Shown in pieces: positions 8,075-17,020 of a stretch of 64,000 nucleotides of DNA; position 1 is the stretch's first letter; each line of letters opens with the position of its first letter. Position numbers and translations under genes: made by a program. Source of the stretch: JBEISR01 sp044371425 (GTDB taxonomy: Bacteria > Planctomycetota > Planctomycetia > Pirellulales > Pirellulaceae). Location: assembly GCA_044371425.1 (NCBI GenBank), contig JBILTR010000014.1:73200-137199 (forward strand), read 5' to 3'. The notes beneath the pieces are model-generated. The model was given only the letters and a program-made list of their open reading frames with translations, made no database searches and was not told where the DNA came from.

Positions 8075-9676
8075 TCAGCTGATCGTGTCTCGTTGAAAGA
8101 CCAGATGGCGTCGCCAGTGGAGGTCATCCAGTTTGGGGAAGTCGGTTCTCAGGTGAACGCCACGGGATTCCTGTCGTGCCAAGGCGGCGTGGGCCATCAT
8201 CCGAGCGACGGTGAGGAGATTCTGCAGTTCCCAGCCTTCAATGGTTTGCTGGGGATTGGCGAGTGCATAGCGGCAATAACCCTCCAGACCTTCCACCGCC
8301 TCGGCCAATCGCTGCTGGTTCCTTTCGACTCCCACTTTACGCCACATCAAACTTTGGACTGCGTTTCGCACGTCGGAGAGATCGAGCGGTTGGTCGGGGG
8401 CTGGCAAGTCGGGTGCGCTGACAGGTGGCACTTCCAGCCGACCCTGGGTGGTAGCGGCCAGTTGGCTGGCAAGCCCACCGGCTCTCTTGCCGAAGACCAG
8501 ACCTTCCAGCAGGCTGTTGGAGGCCAGTCGGTTGGCCCCGTGGAGCCCTGTGCTGGTCACTTCACCGGCTGCCAGCAGTCCCGGGATCGTAGTCTGGCCA
8601 CGGTCATCGACCACCACGCCACCGATCATGTAGTGGGCTCCCGGGCGAACGGGGATGCGGTCGGTAGCGATATCGAGGCCGAACTTGCGACAGACTTCGG
8701 CGATCCCTGGGAATCGCTGCCTGACACGCTGGGGGTCCAGATGCTGCATTGTCAGATAGACGCTGGGGTGCTGCGTCTTTTCCATCTGCCGAACGATCGA
8801 TTGGCTGACGACATCGCGCGGCGCCAGTTCCAGACGCTTGTCATAATCGCTCATGAAGCGATAGCCATTGCAATCGATCAAGAACGCCCCTTCGCCTCGC
8901 ACCGCTTCGGTGATCAGCGTCCGCGAGCTACCTGCGATGTAGAGCACGGTCGGATGAAATTGCATGAATTCCATGTCGCGCATCTGGGCTCCGGCGCGAT
9001 AGGCCAGCGCATGACCATCGCCGGTGGCTACCCTGGGGTTGGTCGACTCCCGGAACACCTGCCCGCAGCCTCCGGTGCAGAGAATGGTCTGCGAGGCCCA
9101 AAGCATCATGGGGGATTTTCCGTGAGGCGCCAACAAAGCACCTCGACAGGCTCCCTGGTGGGTCACCAGATCGATCGTGAAGGTGTTGGGCCAGATCTCC
9201 ACGTTGCCGTTGCTGCGGGTTCGTTCGATCATGGCGCGCATGATTTCACGACCGGTCGCATCACCAAGAGCGTGAATGATTCTCTGATGCGAATGCCCAC
9301 CTTCGCGCCCCAGGATCAGCTTCCCGTCGCTTTGATCGAAATGCGTGCCCCAGGCGATCAGGTCTTCGACATGCCGAGGAGCTTCCCTCACCACCATTTC
9401 GACGATCGCTCGATCGCACAGCGACCCACCGGCTACCAGCGTGTCCTGAATGTGGTTGTCGAAGCGATCTTCCGCGTCCCAGACACTGGCGATGCCACCT
9501 TGCGCGTAGGCGCTGTTGGATTCTTCGATAACGTCTTTGGTCACCACGATGCAGCGAAGCGCAGGATCGATCTCCTGAGCCGCTCGCAGGCCCGCTAGGC
9601 CACCGCCGATAATCAGCACGTCAGCAAAAGCGTGCTGCAATCTTTTAGGATGAAAAGGGGCTAGGTAGCGAGGCAT
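8075..9676 (-). CDS. nadB: L-aspartate oxidase
   Basis: Flavoprotein that oxidises L-aspartate to iminoaspartate, the first step of de novo NAD synthesis. From ATG 9676 (MPRYLAPFHPKRLQHAFADV) it has 533 residues, the family length. It shows the FAD-binding GGGLAGLRAA, the SNSAYAQGGIA motif, the catalytic EFMQFHPT region, REGGHSHQRI, and the C-terminal HGANRLASNSLLEGLVFGKRAG signature followed by the helical domain. The frame stays open upstream, with another ATG at 9775, but that part looks non-homologous. It is divergent from moaB with about 200 bp between them. nadA is not in the window; nadD is at 53326. Confidence 0.95.
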   Translation of the reverse strand: MPRYLAPFHPKRLQHAFADVLIIGGGLAGLRAAQEIDPALRCIVVTKDVIEESNSAYAQGGIASVWDAEDRFDNHIQDTLVAGGSLCDRAIVEMVVREAPRHVEDLIAWGTHFDQSDGKLILGREGGHSHQRIIHALGDATGREIMRAMIERTRSNGNVEIWPNTFTIDLVTHQGACRGALLAPHGKSPMMLWASQTILCTGGCGQVFRESTNPRVATGDGHALAYRAGAQMRDMEFMQFHPTVLYIAGSSRTLITEAVRGEGAFLIDCNGYRFMSDYDKRLELAPRDVVSQSIVRQMEKTQHPSVYLTMQHLDPQRVRQRFPGIAEVCRKFGLDIATDRIPVRPGAHYMIGGVVVDDRGQTTIPGLLAAGEVTSTGLHGANRLASNSLLEGLVFGKRAGGLASQLAATTQGRLEVPPVSAPDLPAPDQPLDLSDVRNAVQSLMWRKVGVERNQQRLAEAVEGLEGYCRYALANPQQTIEGWELQNLLTVARMMAHAALARQESRGVHLRTDFPKLDDLHWRRHLVFQRDTIS

Positions 9677-9873
9677 CTCCGGGAGACGGTGCGGCGAGGC
9701 AACTGGGTGGGCTGTCGGGTGATAGGGATCCAAGAATCCAGCTCCTTCGCTACGATGATCATCGTTGGTGGTCATTTCAGAGGAAATGGTCCGCTGAAAC
9801 GTCGTCAACATTGTAGACGCCCAGGATCCCCCTCGCGAAGCCGGCCGCTTTCGGCCACACAGGAGTACCAGAA

Positions 9874-10389
9874 GTGCCCGACAATTCCCCGTCGCAGTCG
9901 CATCGCGATCAGGCACCCCAGTCGGTAGGAGTGGCGGTGATCACCGTCAGCGACACGCGGACGCTTCAAGATGACCTGGGGGGTGCATGGATCGTAAAGT
10001 CGCTCGAACAGGCAGGACACCGCGTCATGGCTCGGTCGATTGTGATCGATCAGCAGGATCGGATCACGGAAGCGGTGGAAGCCATGCTAGCTGACCCCCT
10101 AGTCGATGCAGTGCTTTTGACCGGTGGCACGGGACTGGCCGCTCGAGACCAGACGACCGAAGCTGTGCAGCGACTTTTCGACGCGGATATACCAGGCTAC
10201 GGGGAGCTATTTCGGATGCTTTCCTATCAGGAGATCGGACCGGCCGCGATGCTGAGTCGCGCGGCAGCAGGCCGCGTCGGTCGCAAACTGGTCCTCACGA
10301 TGCCTGGCTCCCCGAACGGTGTGCGGCTGGCGATGGACAAGCTGATCGTGCCGGAGCTTGCGCATCTGGTGCTGCATGCAGGAAAGTGA
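9874..10389 (+). CDS. moaB: MoaB/Mog-family molybdenum cofactor protein
   Basis: 171 residues. The MoCF-biosynthesis fold is recognised from VAVITVSDTRTL at the start, LLTGGTGLAARDQTTEAV (the pterin-binding GGTG loop) and the C-terminal LTMPGSPNGVRLAMDKLIVPEL. Family members adenylylate molybdopterin or have a related role in molybdenum cofactor assembly in the cytoplasm. It is single-domain and trimeric in known relatives. mobA lies elsewhere in this window at 28838. Whether it acts as MoaB or MogA cannot be decided from sequence alone. Confidence 0.9.
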   Translation: MPDNSPSQSHRDQAPQSVGVAVITVSDTRTLQDDLGGAWIVKSLEQAGHRVMARSIVIDQQDRITEAVEAMLADPLVDAVLLTGGTGLAARDQTTEAVQRLFDADIPGYGELFRMLSYQEIGPAAMLSRAAAGRVGRKLVLTMPGSPNGVRLAMDKLIVPELAHLVLHAGK

Positions 10390-10420
10390 ATGGCCAGACC
10401 ACTTGCGACGGAAGAAGGAA

Positions 10421-11470
10421 TCATGAGCCCGTTTCGTCGGATTCCATCTTCGGAGGTTTTTGTTCGACCACTGCATACCATCCCAGACCGTCGTATTCCT
10501 GATAGCCGATCGTCCGAGCAAAAGCCACCGTGTGGCCCCATGTATCGATATAGGCTCCCTTATCGTCTCCTTGGGTCTTCAGAGGATAGGTCTGAAAGAT
10601 CCCGATGGAATCGCTAGCAGCGATCACGCGAAGGTCCCCATCCAGCAACAGAACGCGACTGCGTTTCCACTCTTCTTCCGATAGCATCGGTTCATCCTGG
10701 ACGATGCAACGCGACTGCTCACCCCAATCGAAAAAGACAGCCAAGACCCCCAGAGGAATCCCATGGAGTTCCCCGTCCGCGCGAACGGCGGCCGAGTAGA
10801 GCGCTACGGGCAGATTGCGATGCAGCGAGCTGTTGTGGATTTCATCGGCGACGAAGTCGTTGCCGCTGGCAGTTGCCATCGTGCGGCGAAACCAAGGTTC
10901 GCTCTGGACAGTCGATCCGACGCAGGTAGGAAACTGGTCGGGGCGGGAACAGCAGACAATGGTACCATCCGCTCCAATCAGCGCTAAATTCATGTAGACA
11001 CTGTAAAAGCGATTGATCACCGAAAGTCGTTGGGCAGCTTTGGACAACGTCCCCGCCGTGCGATTGGAAAGCGCGCCGGCCAACGCTTCGTCGGTTGCCC
11101 ACCATCGGACATCCGCCGTCCGCTCGTAAAGATTCCGAACGATCAACTGAATCAGCGTCCGGGCCATCTCGACCAGATGGGTCCCCTCCAGTTCTTGTAT
11201 CAATCGATCGACTAGTTCGATTCCTTGGTGGATTTCGCCTAGCATGACACCTCGGAATTCCTTGGAGTTCCCCGACGCTTGTTCGGCGAGATTCTTCACC
11301 TCGCTGGCAACCACCGCAAAGCCCCTTCCCGCATCCCCGGCTCTCGCGGCTTCAATCGCCGCATTGAGCGCAAGGAGATTTGTCTTGCTGGCGATGTTTT
11401 CGTTGGTGCGAGCGAAGTGCTGAACATGCCGATCCAGCTTCTGCATGATCTGGCGAATGCGACGTGGCAT
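10421..11470 (-). CDS. Soluble chemoreceptor-like protein with signalling tip before the sensor domain
   Basis: About 349 residues from ATG 11470 (GGAG eight bases upstream); a GTG at 11542 is an alternative. The N-terminal part is the highly conserved methyl-accepting hairpin tip (NENIASKTNLLALNAAIEAA followed by GRGFAVVASEVKNLAEQA). A helical linker follows, then a roughly 200-residue Cache-like ligand-binding region with INRFYSVYMNLALIGADGTIV, GSTVQSEPWFRRTMA and a WYAVVEQ end. There is no membrane segment or HAMP domain. This is the reverse of the usual sensor-then-signalling order. No che genes are in the window. Role inferred: a cytoplasmic sensor feeding a CheA/CheW array or a similar system. 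Confidence 0.75.
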   Translation of the reverse strand: MPRRIRQIMQKLDRHVQHFARTNENIASKTNLLALNAAIEAARAGDAGRGFAVVASEVKNLAEQASGNSKEFRGVMLGEIHQGIELVDRLIQELEGTHLVEMARTLIQLIVRNLYERTADVRWWATDEALAGALSNRTAGTLSKAAQRLSVINRFYSVYMNLALIGADGTIVCCSRPDQFPTCVGSTVQSEPWFRRTMATASGNDFVADEIHNSSLHRNLPVALYSAAVRADGELHGIPLGVLAVFFDWGEQSRCIVQDEPMLSEEEWKRSRVLLLDGDLRVIAASDSIGIFQTYPLKTQGDDKGAYIDTWGHTVAFARTIGYQEYDGLGWYAVVEQKPPKMESDETGS

Positions 11471-11732
11471 GAGGGGATCTCCGCGTTCGATCGGCAAGGG
11501 AATCCAAGCGGCGATCGCAGAGCGCCGCTCCAGGCAAGGCACATCTCGAACTCGCCTTGCCCGTACTTCCTAGACTACTCCCAACCCTGGCACCATCCAG
11601 CTCGCCACTGGGATTTGGTACTCGGGAAGAAAGGCCACGGCTTTCCCTTTTGCCCAACTGGCAAAATGAGAACGCTCGGAGGAATCAAAAAAATTGTTGC
11701 TGGCAGACCGATCCACTCTGGAAGGCGTGTCA

Positions 11733-11764
11733 CCAAAAAAACCAAGCCCGCCTTGCGGCGGGCT
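11733..11764 (-). terminator. Rho-independent terminator for the thioredoxin-like gene
   Basis: On the minus strand, AGCCCGCC and GGCGGGCT (11745-11764) form a perfect 8-bp stem with a GCAA tetraloop, followed by TTGG and a run of seven T. It lies about 40 bp beyond the stop codon at 11803. Confidence 0.9.
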
Positions 11765-11802
11765 GTGGCTAGGAACAACGAAGCGATGCTGAGAGCTTCG
11801 AA

Positions 11803-12375
11803 TCAGCCCTTGAGCATCTTCTCGACGCTCTGAATGACCTCTTCGGCTTTCACTTCGGACTGCTTGTAGGTGAAGACCTGCACCACCTCTCCTTCTTTGG
11901 CGACCACGACAGTCACATCGGCATCCGGGGAGATCCGGTAGTCCCGAGGGCCTGTCTGGATATCGCTGGGAATCGCGATCGGAAGGTGCTTCAGCCCTTG
12001 AGATTGGACAAACTTCTTGGCGACGTCCGTGGCTTGCTTTGCGTCGGCTCCCATGACCGAGACCAAACCGCGAAGTTGCTGCTTCTCATGCTTGGCGATT
12101 GCGGAATCGAGTTCCTTGGCCAATTTGCCCACCGCATCACCAGTCGACCGCGTGAAGACCAAGACCATCGGTCTCGACTGGAACTTGCAGCGGTAGCAAA
12201 GCGATTCACCTACCTCCACTCCATCTTCTACCGCACCACCTACCTTCTGGACCGTGAAGGCCCCCAGAGCATCGCCTGACTGCAGCCCCTTGGCCGGTTC
12301 TTTGCCCGATCCCACTGCTGGGAAGAAGGAAACCAGTGCCGCCAAGGCGATGCAACCAACATTTCGAATCATCAT
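11803..12375 (-). CDS. Exported thioredoxin-like protein with a CYRC motif
   Basis: About 190 residues from ATG 12375, which has AGGAG seven bases upstream. It opens with a signal peptide (MMIRNVGCIALAALVSFFPA, cut near VGSGKE). The mature part reads as a thioredoxin/peroxiredoxin-like fold: GDALGAFTVQKVGG, then GESLCYRCKFQSRPMVLVFTR with a Cys-x-x-Cys pair, then alternating strands and helices ending in DADVTVVVAKEGEVVQVFTYKQ. The CxxC suggests redox or metal binding outside the cytoplasm, but it is not the classical WCGPC. The substrate is unknown. A terminator follows and the tandem-repeat region lies upstream. Confidence 0.75.
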   Translation of the reverse strand: MMIRNVGCIALAALVSFFPAVGSGKEPAKGLQSGDALGAFTVQKVGGAVEDGVEVGESLCYRCKFQSRPMVLVFTRSTGDAVGKLAKELDSAIAKHEKQQLRGLVSVMGADAKQATDVAKKFVQSQGLKHLPIAIPSDIQTGPRDYRISPDADVTVVVAKEGEVVQVFTYKQSEVKAEEVIQSVEKMLKG

Positions 12376-12759
12376 GCAGGAACTCCTAGCAGATACCTGT
12401 TCGGCCAATCGGTCGACGGAAAGGACCACCCTGCCCGCGCCACCTGATCACTTCGCACGATTGTAGGGGCCTGTCGACTCCAATGCCAAGCATTTCCCCC
12501 CTCTGCACCCACTGGCAGAACCCGCAATCGCCCCCCCAAACCACCGGGCGAATCAAACGAACGGCCACGAATGAAAGAAGGGTCCAATCCACTGGCAGTC
12601 CCCTATGCCAAGACAGCCAAACAAAAACCCCACAGCCCCAAGAACCCCATCCAAGCCCGATCAAAATCCAGTGGAAAGATAAGGAGGACCGAACAGCCAA
12701 GACAAACCACCCACACCGGGGGAAACCCATCCCATTGGCGCCTGGCACCGATTTCATGC

Positions 12760-13365
12760 AAAAAATGTGCATGGCACCGACTGAACAAAAAATGTGCCTG
12801 GCACCGACTGAAGACCCCCAAGGCACCCAAACCACCAAAAGCCTCGCGCACACCCCAGAGCCCGCAAACATCCATCCAGCAAAAGGTGAGCAAAAGGTGG
12901 GTGGCACCAATTGCCGAAGAACCAACTCCAATGGGTGGTTAAAAATGTGCACGGCACCGATTTTTGGCACTACATTCACCCCAAAGCACCCAAAAACCCA
13001 AAAGCCTCGCGCACACGCCAGAGCCCGCAAACATCCACCCAGAAAAGGTGGATGGCACCAATTGGCGAAGAACCAACTCCAATGGTTGGTTAAAAATGTG
13101 CATGGCACCGATTTTGGGCACCACATTCACCCCAAAGCACCCAAAAACCCAAAAGCCTCGCGCACACACCAGAGCCCGCAAACATCCACCCAGAAAAGGA
13201 GGATGGCACCAATTGGCGAAGAACCAACTCCAATGGGTGGTTAAAAATGTGCATGGCACCGACTGAAGACCCCCGCAAACATCCATCCAGCAAAAGGTGG
13301 GTGGCACCAATTGGCGAAGAACCAACCCCAATGGGTGGTTAAAAATGTGCCTGGCACCGATTGGG
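12760..13365. repeat. Tandem array of ~151-bp units carrying an AAAAATGTGC-TGGCACC core
   Basis: The 18-mer AAAAATGTGCCTGGCACC and close variants (c/a/t at the middle) occur at about 12760, 12787, 12941, 13092, 13243 and 13341. The copies at 12941, 13092 and 13243 are 151 bp apart, with the whole interval conserved; the copy before is 154 bp away and the last unit is shortened to 98 bp. The core GTGCCTGGCAC is self-complementary, so each copy can form a small hairpin. The strand is strongly A/C-rich. 151 is not a multiple of three, and the open frames inside shift between copies, so no protein is proposed. The flanks 12430-12759 and 13366-13592 hold no recognisable gene. Confidence 0.9.
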
Positions 13366-13592
13366 GAGAGGCAGAGAGGCATGGAAAGGTGGACTGGGTT
13401 GGGAGCTGCTTTGCTGGCTGGACGTTTCTGACCACGCTGTGCCGCCCCGGGAAGTGGCTTTGAATTCCGGTTGGCGATTCTCCAGAGGACGTCTAGGATA
13501 CCAGTGCCGTCGGGCGATTCTTCGGACCGTTTTTGGACCATCTTTTTCGCCCGAAATGCCGGAATTCTAAATCCTGACTGGACTGTTTTTCC

Positions 13593-15689
13593 ATGTCGCT
13601 GCCGATCGTCGATCGCACCCCCCCAATGCCCCCGACACCCGATTATCTTTCCCGATTGGGGGAGGAAAAACGGCAGCCGACGGGTCCGATGGCGAAAGCC
13701 CCGTTACCGATGACGCGGGCCGAGGCTGTGGCGCGCGGATGGGAAGAGGTCGACGTGGTGATCGTCACTGGCGACGCCTACATCGATCACCCCAGTTTCG
13801 CGATGGCCATTCTGGGAAGAGTGTTGGAAGCGGCGGGCTACCGTGTGGGAATCGTCAGCCAGCCCGACTGGCACAACTGCGAAGCATGGCGGGAGTTTGG
13901 AAGGCCTAGGCTGTTCTTTGGAATCAGCGCCGGCAACATGGACTCCATGATCAACCACTACACCGCCAACCGCAAGGTTCGCAACGACGACGCCTACTCC
14001 CCGGGTGGCGAAATCGGCAGGCGCCCCGACCGGGCAACCTTGGCCTACTGCCAGCGGGCGCGCGAAGCGTACAAAGGGGTCCCCGTCATCGCTGGAGGCG
14101 TCGAAGCCAGTCTCCGCCGCCTAGCGCATTACGACTATTGGAGCGACAAGGTACGACGTTCGATCCTCCTGGATAGCAAAGCGGATCTGGTGGTCTTCGG
14201 CATGGGTGAAAATGCCATCGTCGAGGTCGCGCAGCGACTGGAACGCGGTGAAACGATCAAGCAACTACGCGACATGCGCGGCATCGCCTACGCGCTGGGT
14301 GCCTCCGAGAAACCACCCGAGACCGCTCTGGTGCTACCCAGCTACGAAGCTGTCTCCACCGACAAGATGGAGTTCTCCGAAGCGACTCGGATGATCCACC
14401 ACGAAACCAACCCCTTCAACGCCAGGCAATTGGTACAGCAGCATGGAAACCAGTGGGTGGTCTGCAACCCTCCGCAGCATCCGATCTCTCAGGAAGCGAT
14501 GGATCGAATCTACGGGCTGCCCTACACCCGACGGCAACACCCCAGCTACACCAAACCGATCCCAGCACACCAAATGATCAAAGATTCGGTGACCATCATG
14601 CGAGGCTGCTTCGGCGGTTGCACCTTCTGCTCGATCACCGCTCATCAGGGCCGTATCATCCAGTCGCGCAGCAAGGAGTCGATCCTTCGCGAGATCGAAT
14701 CGATGACGCGGGACAAGGAGTTCAAAGGCGTTGTCAGCGACATCGGCGGCCCCACCGCAAACATGTATCAGATGCGCTGCACTCGCCCTGAAGTGGAGGC
14801 GGTCTGTCGACGTCAATCGTGCGTCCATCCAAAGATCTGCAAGCTGCTGGGGGTCGACCACCAGCCAGTGATCCAACTGATGCGCGAGGCCCGCGCCGTC
14901 CCGGGGATCAAGAAGGTCCTGGTGGCAAGCGGCGTCCGGATGGATTTGGCGAGAAGCTCTCCGGAGTACATCCGAGAGCTGACCACCCACCACGTCGGAG
15001 GCCATCTCAAAGTGGCCCCGGAGCACGTCGATCCCGGCGTCCTCGACCGGATGCGCAAGCCCGCCAACGACGACTTTGAATTCTTCACCGATCAGTTCCG
15101 CGATGCCTCCGCCGAAGCTGGTAAAAAGCAGTATCTGATTCCCTACTTCATCGCATCCCATCCCGGTAGTGACATCGATGCCATGATCGAACTGGCGCTC
15201 TTTCTGAAGCGCAATGGCTACAAGCCCGACCAGGTGCAAGACTTTATCCCGGCCCCGATGGATGTCGCCACCAGCATGTACTACACCGGAATCGATCCCT
15301 TCAGCAAAAAGCCAGTCTACGTTTCCAAGGCACTCAAAGACAGGAAACTGCAGCGGGCGCTGATGCAATTCTTCAAGCCAGAAAACTACTTCGAAGTGCG
15401 CGAGGCACTGCGGCAGGCCGGACGAATGGACCTGATCGGTGATGGTTGCGATTCCCTGATTCCCTCCAAGCCACCGCGAGAGGCGCTGTTGCGGCGCCGG
15501 GAAGATGCCAACGCCCGCTTCTCCGGGCAATACGTCCACCGCATGCCCGCACCCGACAACCAGCCCCCCTCTTCCGCAGCCGCCCCCTCGCAAGGAAAAC
15601 GCCAGCGGCGCGCCCGAAACACCAGTGGCTATCGACCCGGACGCAAAGGTGCATCGGGCAAACCAGGAACCCCTCGAAACCCACCTTGA
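13593..15689 (+). CDS. ygiQ: YgiQ-family radical SAM protein
   Basis: 698 residues, matching the UPF0313/YgiQ family. It has the N-terminal domain starting PTPDYLSRLGEEKRQP with VVIVTGDAYIDHPSFA and GISAGNMDSMINHYTA. The radical-SAM cluster motif Cys-x3-Cys-x2-Cys is in MRGCFGGCTFCSITAHQGR (about residues 335-353), followed by SDIGGPTANMYQMRC and GGHLKVAPEHVDPGVLDRM. The chemistry of the family is not established. The C-terminus is a basic, disordered tail rich in Arg, Gly and Pro. Its TGA stop shares one base with the start of the next gene (TGATG), implying coupled translation. Confidence 0.93.
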   Translation: MSLPIVDRTPPMPPTPDYLSRLGEEKRQPTGPMAKAPLPMTRAEAVARGWEEVDVVIVTGDAYIDHPSFAMAILGRVLEAAGYRVGIVSQPDWHNCEAWREFGRPRLFFGISAGNMDSMINHYTANRKVRNDDAYSPGGEIGRRPDRATLAYCQRAREAYKGVPVIAGGVEASLRRLAHYDYWSDKVRRSILLDSKADLVVFGMGENAIVEVAQRLERGETIKQLRDMRGIAYALGASEKPPETALVLPSYEAVSTDKMEFSEATRMIHHETNPFNARQLVQQHGNQWVVCNPPQHPISQEAMDRIYGLPYTRRQHPSYTKPIPAHQMIKDSVTIMRGCFGGCTFCSITAHQGRIIQSRSKESILREIESMTRDKEFKGVVSDIGGPTANMYQMRCTRPEVEAVCRRQSCVHPKICKLLGVDHQPVIQLMREARAVPGIKKVLVASGVRMDLARSSPEYIRELTTHHVGGHLKVAPEHVDPGVLDRMRKPANDDFEFFTDQFRDASAEAGKKQYLIPYFIASHPGSDIDAMIELALFLKRNGYKPDQVQDFIPAPMDVATSMYYTGIDPFSKKPVYVSKALKDRKLQRALMQFFKPENYFEVREALRQAGRMDLIGDGCDSLIPSKPPREALLRRREDANARFSGQYVHRMPAPDNQPPSSAAAPSQGKRQRRARNTSGYRPGRKGASGKPGTPRNPP

Positions 15690-16324
15690 TGCTACCGGTC
15701 GCTCCCCAATCCATCGACCCAGCTTCTATCGAGCGGCAGGGGAAACTAGGTGACAACCCGTTTCGGATCCGACGGGCTGGGCTGTCGGACCTGTCTGGCC
15801 TCTCCCAACTTGGGAGATTCCTGGGGCTTCAGACTTGGAGCTACCTCTACGATCCCGAAGACCTCGAGGTATTCCTCAACCAATGTTACACCATGCAAGC
15901 CATCGCCTCGGATCTCGATCGCGGTGCTCTATGCTGGGTAGCGGAAGTGCAACTGCCCGATCAGAATCTCTGGCATTTAGCAGCGCACATGAAGGCCATG
16001 CCCCCCAGCCTCCCGAAAGTCCCCCCTGGTAAGTCGATCGAGCTGAAACAGCTTTACGTCGACCGCAGCCTGCACGGTTCAGGACTCGCCCACCAGTTGA
16101 TGCAGCGGTTCTTTCTCGCGGCGATCCAACATCAGGCAACCCAGTGGGTCGTCAGCTGCTACAGCGGCAACCACCGAGCGATGGCCTTCTACCAGCGACT
16201 TGGCGCGAAGGAAATCGGACAGTACGGCTTTGTCGTCGGCCGCCAAGTGGACGATGAACGGATTCTTGCCGGCGAACTTCAAGTGGGACTTCAGCTTGCC
16301 GATCAATCTCTCACCGCTCGATAG
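15689..16324 (+). CDS. GNAT-family N-acetyltransferase
   Basis: 211 residues from ATG 15689, overlapping the ygiQ stop by one base. The GNAT fold is shown by NPFRIRRAGLSDLSGLSQL at the start, IELKQLYVDRSLHGSGLAHQL (the acetyl-CoA pyrophosphate loop, a variant of R/Q-x-x-G-x-G/A) and GNHRAMAFYQRLGAKEIGQY near the end. It would transfer an acetyl group from acetyl-CoA to an unknown amine in the cytoplasm. Translational coupling to the radical SAM gene suggests the two are used together, but no substrate can be named. Confidence 0.88.
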   Translation: MLPVAPQSIDPASIERQGKLGDNPFRIRRAGLSDLSGLSQLGRFLGLQTWSYLYDPEDLEVFLNQCYTMQAIASDLDRGALCWVAEVQLPDQNLWHLAAHMKAMPPSLPKVPPGKSIELKQLYVDRSLHGSGLAHQLMQRFFLAAIQHQATQWVVSCYSGNHRAMAFYQRLGAKEIGQYGFVVGRQVDDERILAGELQVGLQLADQSLTAR

Positions 16325-16564
16325 CAGCCACCCAGAGCGACAGCCGTTTCCGCATGCCGAAGCGATTGCAGATAGCGACGCTTCGCCAACCAAGCCCCGC
16401 CGAACCTCTTGCACCGCTCGGTTGCCCCCCATCGATCATTTCCCTCGATCTGTCGATGCGGTATATTCCCGAAAAGCCTCGGCAACAATCTTCCTTCCAA
16501 ATCGCATCGATCGCTCCCAGAGGATGGCTGGCTGCGATCCATCGCCCCCCATGGAGCTGACTCG

Positions 16565-17002
16565 ATGGCTACCTTGACTCCTTTCCATGTCGCGATCCAG
16601 GTGCGCGACCTCGAAGAAGCGCGGGCATTCTACGGCGATCTGCTGGGGTTCGCAGAAGGTCGCTCCGATTCGCACTGGATCGACTACAACTTCTTCGGTC
16701 ACCAGTTCGTGGTCCATTGGAACCCGAATCTGGGCCGCGATGGCACCATCACTTCCCACTACAATGGAGTCGATGGTCATGGTGTGCCGGTGCCTCATTT
16801 CGGCGTGGTGCTCGACCTGGACCGTTGGCAGGAACTGGCCGACCGACTGACGGCTGCCGCCGTCCGTTTTGTGATCGAACCGACCATCCGGTTCCAAGGG
16901 CAGGTCGGTGAGCAGCGCACCTTCTTTTTGCTCGACCCAACCGGCAACGCACTCGAATTCAAAGCATTTGCCGATATCGAGGGGCAGCTGTTTGCGAAGT
17001 AA
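16565..17002 (+). CDS. Glyoxalase/VOC-family protein
   Basis: 145 residues from ATG 16565; the open frame upstream of this is not family-like. A single vicinal-oxygen-chelate domain made of two beta-alpha-beta-beta-beta modules: TPFHVAIQVRDLEEARAFYG (metal ligand His), VPHFGVVLDLDRWQEL (second His) and FFLLDPTGNALEFKAF (metal ligand Glu). Family members bind a divalent metal and act as dioxygenases, isomerases or resistance proteins; this one could be any. It faces the photolyase fusion tail-to-tail, 18 bp apart. Confidence 0.88.
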   Translation: MATLTPFHVAIQVRDLEEARAFYGDLLGFAEGRSDSHWIDYNFFGHQFVVHWNPNLGRDGTITSHYNGVDGHGVPVPHFGVVLDLDRWQELADRLTAAAVRFVIEPTIRFQGQVGEQRTFFLLDPTGNALEFKAFADIEGQLFAK

Positions 17003-17020
17003 GTCGGTGTCCCATCGAGA

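Noticed and set aside
7919..9598. Long plus-strand open frame opposite nadB
   Set aside because: It is antisense to a clear L-aspartate oxidase gene with all family motifs. High-GC genes often leave the opposite strand open.
12760..13365. Possible CRISPR array (20-bp cores at regular spacing)
   Set aside because: The intervals between cores are themselves conserved, so this is a tandem repeat, not repeats with unique spacers.
12386..13541. Minus-strand open frames of 200-250 codons in the tandem array
   Set aside because: The 151-bp period shifts the frame each unit, so the same DNA is read in different frames. There is no ribosome-binding site; the Trp/Phe/Cys-rich peptides are a by-product of the repeat.
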